DNA of 64,000 bases from the NCBI GenBank assembly GCA_016719635.1, contig JADJYT010000012.1, forward strand, positions 16,405-80,404, given 5' to 3'. Position 1 is the first letter of the stretch. Each line of letters starts with the position of its first letter. The translations under genes were made by a program, and so were the position numbers. Shown here piece by piece: positions 18,033 to 26,847 of the stretch. The notes beneath the pieces were generated by a model that was not told the DNA's origin, searched no databases, and saw only the letters and a list, made by a program, of their open reading frames with translations. This stretch comes from Sphingobacteriales bacterium (GTDB lineage Bacteria > Bacteroidota > Bacteroidia > Chitinophagales > JADIYW01).

Positions 18033-19483
18033 ATGAAACATCATCCCATTGTTCTGCTTGTTCAAAAGATTGAATTACACCATACGAAAGAAATTCAGAA
18101 ATATTTTGCTGTTTCTAAAAAAAAACGAACTGAAAAATTTTACAAACTTATTACTATTGCAAAAAACGACGGACAACTGGATAAAAGATTGTTATTTAAA
18201 AAATTGTTTACAAAAACCTATTCTGAAAAAAATGATTATTTGTGGCGAAATGAGATTCGGTTGTTAAAAGAAGATTTAGAAAGCTTCTTAATAAAAACAG
18301 AACACGAATATCATTCTAAGAATAACAGTGCTTATAACGAATGGCTATTAGTACATGCTTTCAAAAAATTAGAATATGATGAAGGTATTGACGAGAAAAC
18401 AGAATTGTTAATAAAACAAAAAGACAACTTCGCTTCCTACCAATATGTACTGGACGCCAGTTTTATACAACTGCACAACCTGCGTTATAAAATTATTGAT
18501 ATCGATAAACGCAGAAAAAGTTATTCCGAATCTTTACAGAATTGTGAGGCAATATTGAAAGACCTGCTAGCTTCTTATTGCGCTCAAGTGAACTTACATA
18601 AATCATACATCAACTGGATTGTTTACAATCATCAATTTGAAGGTCGTGAAACTCTTATTTCAGACACCTATGAATGCTTGTTGCCTAAAAACCCTATCAG
18701 TAATTTTAATAATTACTTAGGCGCTTCACTCACAGATGCGGACGAGAAGAATTTGAATACACAGATAGAAAGTCTGGATGCTGCGTTGGAAAATATTGAG
18801 CCTGTCTATAAAAACAATAAACTACTGCAAGAAAACAGAGTGGTTGCACTAATGGCAAAAGGAAGAGAATTTTCTGCGAACGGTTATTTTCGGGAAGCAG
18901 ATGCTGTACTTAAAAGCATTAAACAAGATATCGATCATTTATATCATCATCACAGAACTATATTTTATGTAAACTATATTACCAATTTAGTAAAGAGCAA
19001 ACTTTACAAGGATGTTATTTACATACTGGATCATGAATTTTCTACGGATAATATATTATACAAGAACATGCTTTTACAAAACAGGTTGCTATGCTACATG
19101 TATTTGCGCGATACAAAAACCTTGCAAACTATATTTCTTATGATCTGGATGCTGCACCATTTCCACAAAACCACGTTTTAAAACTTATCAAATCAGTATA
19201 TTTTTACCTAACGCAAGACTATGATACAGCGCTGTCAATTATTACAAGCGTAATACAAATGGTAGCAACGGATAAAATGTCTCATCATAAACCCATTTCA
19301 ATTCTATACAAAAAATTATATACAGCAAAACAAAAGAATGCTTTGCTGAAAAAGATGTCTTCAAAAGATATAAAATTGTTACAGAATGCAATTAATGAAT
19401 TTGAAGAAACTACACCAATTGAATTCAAATTAGTTTCTGTTTATTTATGGCTAAAACAAGAAATTGAACAAAATTTAGCTTAA
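18033..19483 (+). pseudogene. Frameshifted helical protein of unknown function
   Basis: Two overlapping reading frames (18033-19181 and 19091-19483) join into one protein of about 480 aa if the frame shifts by -1 between about 19115 and 19130. The first frame is sensible up to RDTKTLQ and the second continues NYISYDLDAAPFP. The product is rich in Lys, Asn, Leu and Tyr and predicted mostly helical, with no signal peptide and no motif I recognise; a TPR-like repeat protein is possible. The site does not fit a canonical slippery heptamer, so a one-base deletion (real or assembly error) is most likely. The gene is visibly AT-rich compared with the dcw genes. Confidence 0.6.
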
Positions 19484-19627
19484 AAATGAGATTAAAACAC
19501 ACTATCAACCAATTGATTTATAATTAGTTAATAAACATACTTCACAAAACCTACTCACAAAATTAAAATACTTCATTTTGCTTCGCTTTTTGTATGATGC
19601 AGTTTTACATCAACAAAAAATGAATTT

Positions 19628-20473
19628 ATGAAAGCAATTACAAAACTTAGTACAAGTATTATTTTACTTAGTACTCTTTTCTTTTCTTGCAAAAAAGAAA
19701 CAACAACTCCAGAAAGCTGGCAATTTACCAAATTAGTAAATACAACATTAGATAACAATGGCAACATGGTTACATTGGATTTCTATCAAAAGAAAGGCAA
19801 TGAATGGCGCATTGTGCAAATGTCACCAGATGATTACACAAAATTTTATTTAAAAAATATCGTCACTCCAAGCGCATTTCAAATGCCTATTGATAACAGC
19901 AATGCATTCTTGACTTCAAATGTTAGACTTTTTAATCCAGCTGATAACAAAGTTTATAACCAGGGAAATTTAAGATGGCTTTTAGGCGAACCGGTTGGAT
20001 TTAAAACTTTTAACACATTTGATTTTGAATTTCCTGATATGCCTGCTGCATATAATTCAATCAATAAATTTAGTGCAGCCACATTTTCTTCAGAGCAAGC
20101 ATATGATAATAATTCAAAAACCAGTACGTATATTTTTTATGATTTTCCAAATCAGAAGTATGTATACTATGGATTTAGGACTGGTGCCGATTTGATAATA
20201 GAAAATACATTGCCGCTGATTTGTCCAACTTGTAACACTATAAGCTGGAAAAATATTGATGCTGTTACTTGCACTGGAGAAAATGACAATAATGATTTAT
20301 ACTATTTCTTTGATTTTGATGCACAAAAAATATACATTCTTGAAAGAATTGGCAAAAGCACCAACAATCCATCATTTCAATTAAACAATCCACCAATTGA
20401 TTTCAGCGATGCATTTAGCAATACGGCTGGTTCTAATGGTGGTAATGAATTGCCTTTTGATTTTAGTAAATAA
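19628..20473 (+). CDS. Lipoprotein of unknown function
   Basis: A 281-aa protein with a lipoprotein signal (TLFFSCKKE, Cys at about 21). The mature part is rich in Asn, Asp and aromatic residues and contains a CPTC pair near LPLICPTCNTISW and a further Cys in DAVTCTGEND. No known domain is recognised. The Asn/Gly-rich C-terminus looks unstructured. It opens a run of five consecutive lipoprotein genes, all plus strand and AT-rich. A surface or periplasmic location is inferred from the signal only. Confidence 0.75.
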   Translation: MKAITKLSTSIILLSTLFFSCKKETTTPESWQFTKLVNTTLDNNGNMVTLDFYQKKGNEWRIVQMSPDDYTKFYLKNIVTPSAFQMPIDNSNAFLTSNVRLFNPADNKVYNQGNLRWLLGEPVGFKTFNTFDFEFPDMPAAYNSINKFSAATFSSEQAYDNNSKTSTYIFYDFPNQKYVYYGFRTGADLIIENTLPLICPTCNTISWKNIDAVTCTGENDNNDLYYFFDFDAQKIYILERIGKSTNNPSFQLNNPPIDFSDAFSNTAGSNGGNELPFDFSK

Positions 20474-20527
20474 ACAAAAATAGCCATAATAACCATAAAA
20501 ACAATTACAAACCTTAAAATTACAAAA

Positions 20528-20932
20528 ATGAAATCTCTAAATAAAACAATCTCATTATTCTTTTTTACACTACTAATTACGTTGCTTAGTTCTTGCACAA
20601 GAGATATATTTGATGTTGCAGACAGATACAAAGTAGTATTTTGGTTTGATGAAGAAACCTCAAGACAACTACTATATGATGGTGCTGATACACTTACTTT
20701 TTATGTAAACTATAAAGCAGTAGCAACATCAACTGTAGATGATATATTTTGGACGACTGCACCATCTTGTGATGACACAACTGCAATTTCAGTACAGCTT
20801 GGTTTACTGCATAAAGAAAATCCAATTTTATTTTGTAAAGATCAAACTGGCGCTATATATTTTAGTGGCACTAAATCTTTGTCTTCAGAACTATTGTCTC
20901 CAGGTTATTGCAATACTATAGAACTTAAATAG
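20528..20932 (+). CDS. Small lipoprotein of unknown function
   Basis: A 134-aa protein with a lipoprotein-type signal (LITLLSSCTRD, Cys at about 23). The mature part contains acidic and aromatic residues (VVFWFDEETSRQLLYDGADTL) and three more cysteines, which could form disulfides. It is 54 bases after the previous lipoprotein. The stretch before its ATG (AAATTACAAAAATG) is nearly identical to that before the next gene. No homology recognised. Confidence 0.7.
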   Translation: MKSLNKTISLFFFTLLITLLSSCTRDIFDVADRYKVVFWFDEETSRQLLYDGADTLTFYVNYKAVATSTVDDIFWTTAPSCDDTTAISVQLGLLHKENPILFCKDQTGAIYFSGTKSLSSELLSPGYCNTIELK

Positions 20933-21035
20933 ATTATAAAATTCAAATAAACAACTCAATATATTTATTCATCATTAAAAATTACAAAAAATGAAATCAC
21001 AGATTCACGAACTCAAAAACTTAAAAAATAAAGTC

Positions 21036-21497
21036 ATGAGTAAAAACACAATCAAAACACTTTCCATCTTGCTATTCTTTGCAGTAGCAATCGCAGCAAC
21101 GTCTTGCAAAAAAGAAAAAGGTGGTGGAACCACAGGAAAAACTGGTACTTTCACTATTGACGGTGCTTCCTATTCTGGCGAAACCAGTACACAGACTTTT
21201 GTAAATGACAATTATTCTGTTTTATGCGAACAAGACGATCCTTACAAATTAATTCAGGTTACATTTCACAACCAGGCTGAAGCTGAAGCAGGTGGCACGT
21301 TTGATGTAGCAGATTTCAGTTTAAATGTTCCATCCGGCGAAGCTGGAGTAGGTATTGACGGGTTAACATTTGATCCGGATGGCAGCCAAACCATCACTGT
21401 GTCCGGTAAAAAGATTACTATTAATAATCTTCCGTTAGACCAAACCGGTGGTGGTTCTTTAAATCCATTTGTAAACAGTGCAAGTATTGATTTCTAA
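21036..21497 (+). CDS. Small lipoprotein of unknown function
   Basis: Starting at the ATG at 21036 gives a clean lipoprotein signal (MSKNTIKTL... ATSCKKE), 153 aa. An in-frame ATG at 20991 would add a charged 15-residue stretch before the signal and is less likely. The mature part begins with a glycine-rich spacer, then a beta-rich domain with GTFTIDGASYSG. The pattern G-x-F/I-x-x-x-G-x-x-Y recurs in the next gene, so the two may be distant paralogues. Function unknown. Confidence 0.72.
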   Translation: MSKNTIKTLSILLFFAVAIAATSCKKEKGGGTTGKTGTFTIDGASYSGETSTQTFVNDNYSVLCEQDDPYKLIQVTFHNQAEAEAGGTFDVADFSLNVPSGEAGVGIDGLTFDPDGSQTITVSGKKITINNLPLDQTGGGSLNPFVNSASIDF

Positions 21498-21508
21498 AAT
21501 TAAAAATA

Positions 21509-22078
21509 ATGAAAAAAATGCTAAGCTGTTTTTTTGCATGCAGTGTATTATTCACTGCATGCAAATCAAACAAAACCGATAGTGCTGAAACCACTATCGA
21601 ACAAAACATGGATGAAATAAAATCATCTACTGCAGAACAAGGACAAGCCGGAAAAGGCAAAATTACTTTGCAATGCAACGGAAAAACATATGAAATAAAT
21701 GGTGTTTGCGGTGCCGTTACATCCATGGGTTCACTAACCATTGCTGTGCCTGACGATAGTTTTCCTGCAAAAACATTCACAATCAATTTCACTGCTGATA
21801 AATTGCCGGATGCTACATCAACTTACAAAATTACCAAATATAATATTGATGATAAAGATGCCAGACACGTTACAGTTAGTTATGCTGATATGCGAAGTAC
21901 ATCAACCATGATTTGGGAAAGCGATGACAAAACAGGCAAATTAGATTTTGTTGTAAATGGCAATGAAATAAAATGTACTTTTTCAAACCTTACGTTGCAG
22001 CCAAGCATGATGTATAATAAAGGTGAGCAAGATGGAACAGCAACAGTTTCTGGCGAATTAATGATCTATAAAGTTTAA
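21509..22078 (+). CDS. Lipoprotein of unknown function
   Basis: A 189-aa protein with a lipobox (SVLFTACKSN, Cys at about 18), a polar linker, then a probable beta-sandwich starting GKITLQCNGKTYEINGVCG. The two cysteines in that segment could pair. It follows the previous lipoprotein by 11 bases and precedes the next by 4, consistent with one transcript. No family name can be given. Confidence 0.73.
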   Translation: MKKMLSCFFACSVLFTACKSNKTDSAETTIEQNMDEIKSSTAEQGQAGKGKITLQCNGKTYEINGVCGAVTSMGSLTIAVPDDSFPAKTFTINFTADKLPDATSTYKITKYNIDDKDARHVTVSYADMRSTSTMIWESDDKTGKLDFVVNGNEIKCTFSNLTLQPSMMYNKGEQDGTATVSGELMIYKV

Positions 22079-22082
22079 TACA

Positions 22083-22823
22083 ATGAAAAGAATAATTTTT
22101 ACACTTACTGTTCTTTCTGTTTTTATTAGCAGTTGCAGTAAAGATGATAACAAAGCAAAAAAAACGCGTTTAAAAACATATACACATGATTACTATGCGC
22201 GAATACCAGCAGCTTTAGATAAATATACTATTGAGTACAACAGTGCAAATAAAATTTCTAAAATTATTCATGAAAATAATGGTGCATTATATAAAACAAC
22301 ATATTGTGTTTATACAGCTGCTAATAAACTAGATAGTGTAGTTACAAAATATACCAGTGGAGGAATTTATGCTTATAAAGTTATATGGACAGGCAATAAA
22401 ATAACAAGATATGACGATATAGACCTTACATATAATAGTGATGGTTTGATAGATAAGAAAATTTATGCTGATGGAAGTTATTTCAGAAATGAATACATAG
22501 CAGATTCCATATTTCTTTATAATAAACCTGTTGGTGGTAGCGAATATTTACAAACACGTTATTTACTTTCAAGTAGTATAAAAAATCCATTCTTGATTTC
22601 AGGATTTGAAGCTGAAGCTTATTTTGCAGGTAATTTATTATATTATTACAACTCTTTTAATGCTTTGTTACCTACTATCGAAATAAAATACCTTGGATAT
22701 CTCAATAATAAAGACTACACATTTGAAGGCGATTTTAATGGTTATCCTTTACAAAGAAATGACCTTACAAACTCTATAGATGAAAACAGAAGCAAAGAAA
22801 CATTTACGTACGAAGAATTCTAA
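22083..22823 (+). CDS. Lipoprotein with YD-repeat-like strands
   Basis: A 246-aa lipoprotein (signal MKRIIFTLTVLSVFISSC, Cys at about 18). The mature part has repeated short strand motifs of the type 'I-x-Y-N-S-x-x-K-I-x-K-I', 'L-T-Y-N-S-D-G-L-I-D-K-K-I'. These recall the YD/RHS-like or DUF4595-like beta proteins common in Bacteroidota. It is the last gene of the AT-rich lipoprotein run and is followed 35 bases later by terminator hairpins. Function unknown. Confidence 0.7.
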   Translation: MKRIIFTLTVLSVFISSCSKDDNKAKKTRLKTYTHDYYARIPAALDKYTIEYNSANKISKIIHENNGALYKTTYCVYTAANKLDSVVTKYTSGGIYAYKVIWTGNKITRYDDIDLTYNSDGLIDKKIYADGSYFRNEYIADSIFLYNKPVGGSEYLQTRYLLSSSIKNPFLISGFEAEAYFAGNLLYYYNSFNALLPTIEIKYLGYLNNKDYTFEGDFNGYPLQRNDLTNSIDENRSKETFTYEEF

Positions 22824-22857
22824 AACTATGAAAAACCAATAGCATTTGAAAAGTAAA

Positions 22858-22886
22858 ATGCTCGCTCAAGAAGCAAGCATTTTTTT
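22858..22886 (+). terminator. Intrinsic terminator after the lipoprotein run
   Basis: ATGCTCGCT (22858-22866) can pair with AGCAAGCAT (22872-22880) with one mismatch, around a 5-base loop. Seven T residues follow. It lies 35 bases after the last lipoprotein stop. Confidence 0.75.
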
Positions 22887-22902
22887 ATTCATTTTTTGTA
22901 AG

Positions 22903-22928
22903 CGAAGCCGAAAGGCTTCGTTTCTTTT
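22903..22928. terminator. Second, probably bidirectional terminator hairpin
   Basis: CGAAGCC-GAAA-GGCTTCG is a perfect 7-bp stem with a GAAA tetraloop (22903-22920), followed by TTTCTTTT on the plus strand. It lies 15 bases beyond the helicase stop on the minus strand, so it may serve both converging genes. Confidence 0.75.
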
Positions 22929-22935
22929 AAGAAAA

Positions 22936-24639
22936 CTACCTGTCTTCTCTTTCTCTGGCGCGGTCAACCATAGGTTTGCCGGTGCCTTTATTTCGTTTGT
23001 ACACCGCCAAGATTTGTTCCGCATCGTCGCTGCTGGTCGCAAAGAAGGAGAAATTATCCAGTATTCTGATATCATCAATCCTTCTGGATTCAATACCTGC
23101 ATTATTGTTCAGCTCTTCCAACAACAAACGCGGTGTCATCCCATCGACTCTGCCTTTTGCAAAGAACAGGCGTGCGGAGGAGGTATTTCTTCTGCGAGGT
23201 GCACTTTCCCTGCCGCTATCCCTTCGGGTGTCACTTCTTCTGTCATCCCGTCTGCCGCCTCTGTCATCCCTTCTGTCCCTGCTGCCAAAACGATCGCTTC
23301 TGCCTCCAAATTCATCTTTAACTGCTTCTTTAATTTGTTTGTACGCTTTGGGATTTAATTCATCTTTTGCAAAATGCTTAATCAAGGCAGCCACTATAAC
23401 CTGTGGTTCTGTTTCTCCTAAGATCTGTGCAGCCAGTTCCATGTACTCACTGTAATGCTCTGTCCCGATGATGGTTTCAATATGTTCTGTCAGACGACGG
23501 GTTTTAATCTTCACCATATCGTTTGCATCCGGCAACTTGCCCTTTTTCATTTTGGATTTCGCAATCCTTTCGACAAATATCAGCTTTCTTTTCTCAGAAG
23601 GGGAGATGATCGCGATAGCCTTACCCAATTTACCGGCACGGCCCGTACGTCCTATCCGGTGCACATAGCTTTCCGGATCCTGCGGTAATCCGTAGTTGAT
23701 TACGTGCGTCAGGTCTGAAATATCAATACCTCGGGCTGCCACATCCGTCGCCACCAATACGCCAAATTTATTGGTCTTAAATTGTTTGACCACTTTTTCT
23801 CTCAGGTTCTGCTGGATGTCGCCATGCAAGGCATCTGTGGTATATCCTTTGTCATTCAAGTGATTGGAAATTTCCACCACTTCTGCTTTTGTATTACAGA
23901 AAATAATGCCGTAAAAATCTTCTTCTATATCCAATACACGGCACAGGGCATCAAATTTGTCCCTATCCGGAACTTCAAAATAAGACTGGTCGATATTGAT
24001 ATTGGTAATTTCCTGTTTGGCAATCTGTACCATGTTGAATTTTCCCATATAGCGTTTAGCCAGTGATAAAATCCTGTCCGGCATTGTGGCGGAAAACAGC
24101 AGCATTCTGCGCTCCTTATTGCATGATTTCAGAATCAGCTCAATATCATCGATGAATCCCATGTTAAGCATTTCATCCGCTTCATCCAGCACCACATAGT
24201 TGACTTCATCCAGAATCAGCTTCTTGCGTTCTATCAGGTCAATCACACGGCCGGGAGTTCCCACCACGACATGTGTACCCTTTTCCAATTCACGCATCTG
24301 TGAACTGATGGGTGCGCCACCATATACGGTAGTAATCCAGATTCTTTTGGAACCTTTAAAACTTTTAATTTCTTCCGCTGTCTGTATCGCCAATTCGCGG
24401 GTAGGTGCAAGCACCAATGCCTGGACACTTCTTTGAGTGGAGTCAAAGCGTTCTAAAATCGGCAAACCGAAGGCAGCCGTTTTGCCGGTACCGGTCTGTG
24501 CCTGTCCTACAATATCTAAATTACCGTTCAGTAAAAGTGGTATTGTTTGTTCCTGAATGGGTGTGGGCACTTCGTACCCTTTTTTTTCCAATGCTTCTAA
24601 AATGTCTTCGCTTAATCCTAAGGCTCTAAATCCTTCCAT
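22936..24639 (-). CDS. DEAD-box ATP-dependent RNA helicase (DeaD/CsdA-like)
   Basis: RNA helicase with all core motifs in order: Q-motif region TPIQEQTIP, motif I AQTGTGKT, DEAD box VLDEADEML, motif III SAT and motif VI HRIGRTGRAG. After the core comes an Arg/Asp/Gly-rich linker and a C-terminal DbpA-type RNA-binding domain (GRVDGMTPRLLLEEL). 567 aa from the ATG at 24639. The longer ATG at 24669 is rejected because a good promoter would place the transcript start inside it. Likely roles are ribosome assembly and cold adaptation. Confidence 0.93.
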   Translation of the reverse strand: MEGFRALGLSEDILEALEKKGYEVPTPIQEQTIPLLLNGNLDIVGQAQTGTGKTAAFGLPILERFDSTQRSVQALVLAPTRELAIQTAEEIKSFKGSKRIWITTVYGGAPISSQMRELEKGTHVVVGTPGRVIDLIERKKLILDEVNYVVLDEADEMLNMGFIDDIELILKSCNKERRMLLFSATMPDRILSLAKRYMGKFNMVQIAKQEITNINIDQSYFEVPDRDKFDALCRVLDIEEDFYGIIFCNTKAEVVEISNHLNDKGYTTDALHGDIQQNLREKVVKQFKTNKFGVLVATDVAARGIDISDLTHVINYGLPQDPESYVHRIGRTGRAGKLGKAIAIISPSEKRKLIFVERIAKSKMKKGKLPDANDMVKIKTRRLTEHIETIIGTEHYSEYMELAAQILGETEPQVIVAALIKHFAKDELNPKAYKQIKEAVKDEFGGRSDRFGSRDRRDDRGGRRDDRRSDTRRDSGRESAPRRRNTSSARLFFAKGRVDGMTPRLLLEELNNNAGIESRRIDDIRILDNFSFFATSSDDAEQILAVYKRNKGTGKPMVDRAREREDR

Positions 24640-24666
24640 AAAGAAATAATTATTTATAATGAACTG

Positions 24667-24697
24667 CAAAGATACGCTGATTAGATGAATGTTACAA
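24667..24697 (-). promoter_or_regulatory. Promoter of the DEAD-box helicase gene
   Basis: On the minus strand, TTG (24697-24695), a 20-base spacer and TATCTTTG (24674-24667) match the Bacteroidota TTG-N19/20-TAnnTTTG promoter. The -7 element ends 27 bases before the ATG at 24639. Confidence 0.65.
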
Positions 24698-24802
24698 CGT
24701 ATTCATGTGTATAAGATATTGCGATTGAGTTAATTATAATCCGTATAATAAACGGAACCCGTTTCTGCTGCAATGTAGTTTGGCAGGATACAATATAAAT
24801 AC

Positions 24803-24847
24803 TTGTGTCCCGTGCAAAACAGATACGTACTTTTTGACGGGACACAA
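24803..24847. repeat. Perfect 11-bp inverted repeat with 23-base loop
   Basis: TTGTGTCCCGT (24803-24813) and ACGGGACACAA (24837-24847) are exact inverted copies. The pair lies 21 bases beyond the stop of the minus-strand lipoprotein and upstream of the helicase promoter. It could be a terminator stem or a protein-binding site; no T-run follows. Confidence 0.6.
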
Positions 24848-24867
24848 AGAAATTGAATACTACTAGC

Positions 24868-25539
24868 CTATATTATATGCCACGGAATGATATCCGCCTT
24901 CAAGATTTTACCATTCTTTAACACGGCTTCCATATAAACCAAACCATATTTATGATTTGCCCTCCACACTACTTTCTCTATGATTGGTTCCCAGATATCA
25001 TCAAACTCGTTTTGCTCCACTTTAATGGTTTTTATATTAAACATGGTGAATGGCCAGTCATTTTCATCTGTGCGTTCAGTCACCGTCCTGGTTAAGACCT
25101 CTCCGGTATTTGTTTTGAACATATAGGTATCCCCTACTCTTGCATCGTATTTCACAATAGTAAATGGTTTATCTCCCGGATTTTCTTCATAATCTTGTAT
25201 ACCTTGTGATGTGAAGCGCATTTTTATGTCATGTTTTACCCTGTTTTGATCATCTTTAAGGTATGCAGGAATTAAAGGCACTAAGACGGCCGAATCTGGA
25301 TGACCGGTAAAATCAAGTGTAATTCTAAATGTCACATCACCCCCGTTGTTGGAAATTACACCGGCATTGATTACTGGAAAGTCCTCTCCGGAACTGGCAA
25401 TAGATACAGCAAAATCACTGCCTTCTACTTTCGTTAAATCCAAATCTGTTTGTCCGCCAAGTTTGTCTCCGTCTTTTGTACAGGATATTACACCGAATAC
25501 GAACACCAATAACATCCATTTTTTCATTATAGCTTTCAT
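24868..25539 (-). CDS. Lipoprotein of unknown function
   Basis: A 223-aa protein with a lipoprotein signal (MLLVFVFGVISCTKD, Cys at about 20). An ATG at 25527 is an alternative start. The mature part has a beta-rich N-terminal segment (VTFRITLDFTGHPDSAVLVP) resembling the Ig-like domains of Bacteroidota surface lipoproteins. The C-terminal part has YDARVGDTYMFKTNTGE. No known family is recognised. It is monocistronic between radC and the helicase gene. Confidence 0.72.
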   Translation of the reverse strand: MKAIMKKWMLLVFVFGVISCTKDGDKLGGQTDLDLTKVEGSDFAVSIASSGEDFPVINAGVISNNGGDVTFRITLDFTGHPDSAVLVPLIPAYLKDDQNRVKHDIKMRFTSQGIQDYEENPGDKPFTIVKYDARVGDTYMFKTNTGEVLTRTVTERTDENDWPFTMFNIKTIKVEQNEFDDIWEPIIEKVVWRANHKYGLVYMEAVLKNGKILKADIIPWHII

Positions 25540-25553
25540 GTTTAATTTTTATT

Positions 25554-25561
25554 CAAATTTA
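25554..25561 (-). promoter_or_regulatory. Candidate -7 element of the lipoprotein gene at 25539
   Basis: TAAATTTG on the minus strand, ending 14 bases before the ATG at 25539, fits TAnnTTTG. No clear TTG element is seen at the usual spacing. Confidence 0.38.
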
Positions 25562-25651
25562 AACCATGAGAACCAAAAAAAACAGGAGATTTATCAGTAA
25601 TAATGATGATTTTTGTCATCTTCCGGCGCCATGTACCATACCTGCATTTGC

Positions 25652-26350
25652 CTAAAGCAACAACTGCTCTGCAAAACTGTAGTAATCATTATGCGCGATA
25701 ATGATATGGTCCAATACCGTCACTTCCAGCAACTTTCCTGCCTCTACTGCTTTGCGCGTTAGCTGCTTATCAGGCTCACTCGGCTGAAGGTTACCGGAAG
25801 GATGGTTGTGACAAAGAATAATGGCACTTGCCAGTTCCCTGACCGCCACATTAAAAATCATTTTCATATCCGCTACCGTGCCGGATATTCCACCGCTGCT
25901 GATTTTATGCTTGGAGATAAACCGGTTATTCCGGTTCAGGCATATCATCCAGAATTCTTCATGCGGCAAATCCGATAAAGCAGGCGACAGCATTTCAAAC
26001 GCTGTACGATGTGAAACTATCTTGTCTTTTGGTTTTACTTCTGCCTGCGCCCTTCTCCTTCCAAGTTCCAGCGCTGCTATGATGGCTATCGCCTTGGCTG
26101 CTCCGATGCCTTTAAACTGCATCAAATCAGCAACGGACTTCTTTCCCAGTTCAAACAAATCGTTTTGTACGAAAGACAATACCTGCCTGGCTAATTCTAC
26201 GGCCGACAGTTCTGCATTACCGGAACCGATAATGATAGCTAACAATTCCGCATCGGATAAAGTTAGTTTGCCTTTTAGAAGTAATTTTTCACGTGGGCGG
26301 TCTTCTTCTGCCCAGTGCCTGATCGTTAATTTGGTGGATTCGGGATACAT
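25652..26350 (-). CDS. radC: RadC family JAB/MPN domain protein
   Basis: A 232-aa protein with an N-terminal helix-hairpin-helix-like region (LMQFKGIGAAKAIAI) and a C-terminal JAB1/MPN metalloprotease-like domain. The zinc motif is CHNHPSGNLQPSEPD, with two His and an Asp. RadC was once linked to DNA repair, but its true activity is unclear. Normal length and full motif suggest an intact gene. It lies between rpsT and a lipoprotein gene, all minus strand. Confidence 0.93.
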   Translation of the reverse strand: MYPESTKLTIRHWAEEDRPREKLLLKGKLTLSDAELLAIIIGSGNAELSAVELARQVLSFVQNDLFELGKKSVADLMQFKGIGAAKAIAIIAALELGRRRAQAEVKPKDKIVSHRTAFEMLSPALSDLPHEEFWMICLNRNNRFISKHKISSGGISGTVADMKMIFNVAVRELASAIILCHNHPSGNLQPSEPDKQLTRKAVEAGKLLEVTVLDHIIIAHNDYYSFAEQLLL

Positions 26351-26413
26351 AAAATAAGAATTGGTGTACCATTGAGATACACCAATCAGTTATTTTCCAT
26401 AAAAACGCGGAAA

Positions 26414-26671
26414 TTATTTTTTCAACACATTCAAATGTCTCATTACTTCAGACTTCAAATGACCCGCTTTGTTTTTGTGAATTTGATTTCTTTTAGCCAG
26501 TTTATCTACCATAGCCACGAGAGAAGGCATGGTTTTTTCCGCTTCGCCCTTATCAGATAATCCTAAAAATTTACGTAAGGCATTCCTGGTCGTCTTACCG
26601 TAATAACGGTTTTCCAGTCTGCGTTTCGTGGTTTGTCTGATTCTTTTCTTAGCCGATTTATGATGTGCCAT
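26414..26671 (-). CDS. rpsT: 30S ribosomal protein S20
   Basis: An 85-aa basic, helical protein beginning MAHHKSAKKRIRQ, typical of S20, which binds 16S rRNA in the small subunit. The ATG at 26671 gives the canonical start. A further in-frame start upstream would place the N-terminus almost on the promoter. It is preceded by a clear TATCTTTG element and followed 63 bases later by radC. Confidence 0.96.
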   Translation of the reverse strand: MAHHKSAKKRIRQTTKRRLENRYYGKTTRNALRKFLGLSDKGEAEKTMPSLVAMVDKLAKRNQIHKNKAGHLKSEVMRHLNVLKK

Positions 26672-26689
26672 TTTTTTTAATTGAGTTTG

Positions 26690-26697
26690 CAAAGATA
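26690..26697 (-). promoter_or_regulatory. -7 element of rpsT
   Basis: TATCTTTG on the minus strand matches TAnnTTTG and ends 18 bases before the rpsT ATG. The -33 region is A/T-rich without a clear TTG. Confidence 0.5.
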
Positions 26698-26847
26698 CTC
26701 AAACGATTATAATAAAAAAAGTGAATTTTAGGTTAATTGTAAACTTTTTACTTGAATTCCCGATTATACAATAAGAAAATAACGCTTTTTAATGGCTTTT
26801 TCCTCCTAAAACCACGATATTTGCAACCTGATTAATATTAATTTAAT

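Noticed and set aside
19110..19135. Programmed -1 frameshift
   Set aside because: The sequence CAAAAACC in this frame does not form a canonical X XXY YYZ slippery site and no downstream stem-loop is obvious; a simple deletion is more likely.
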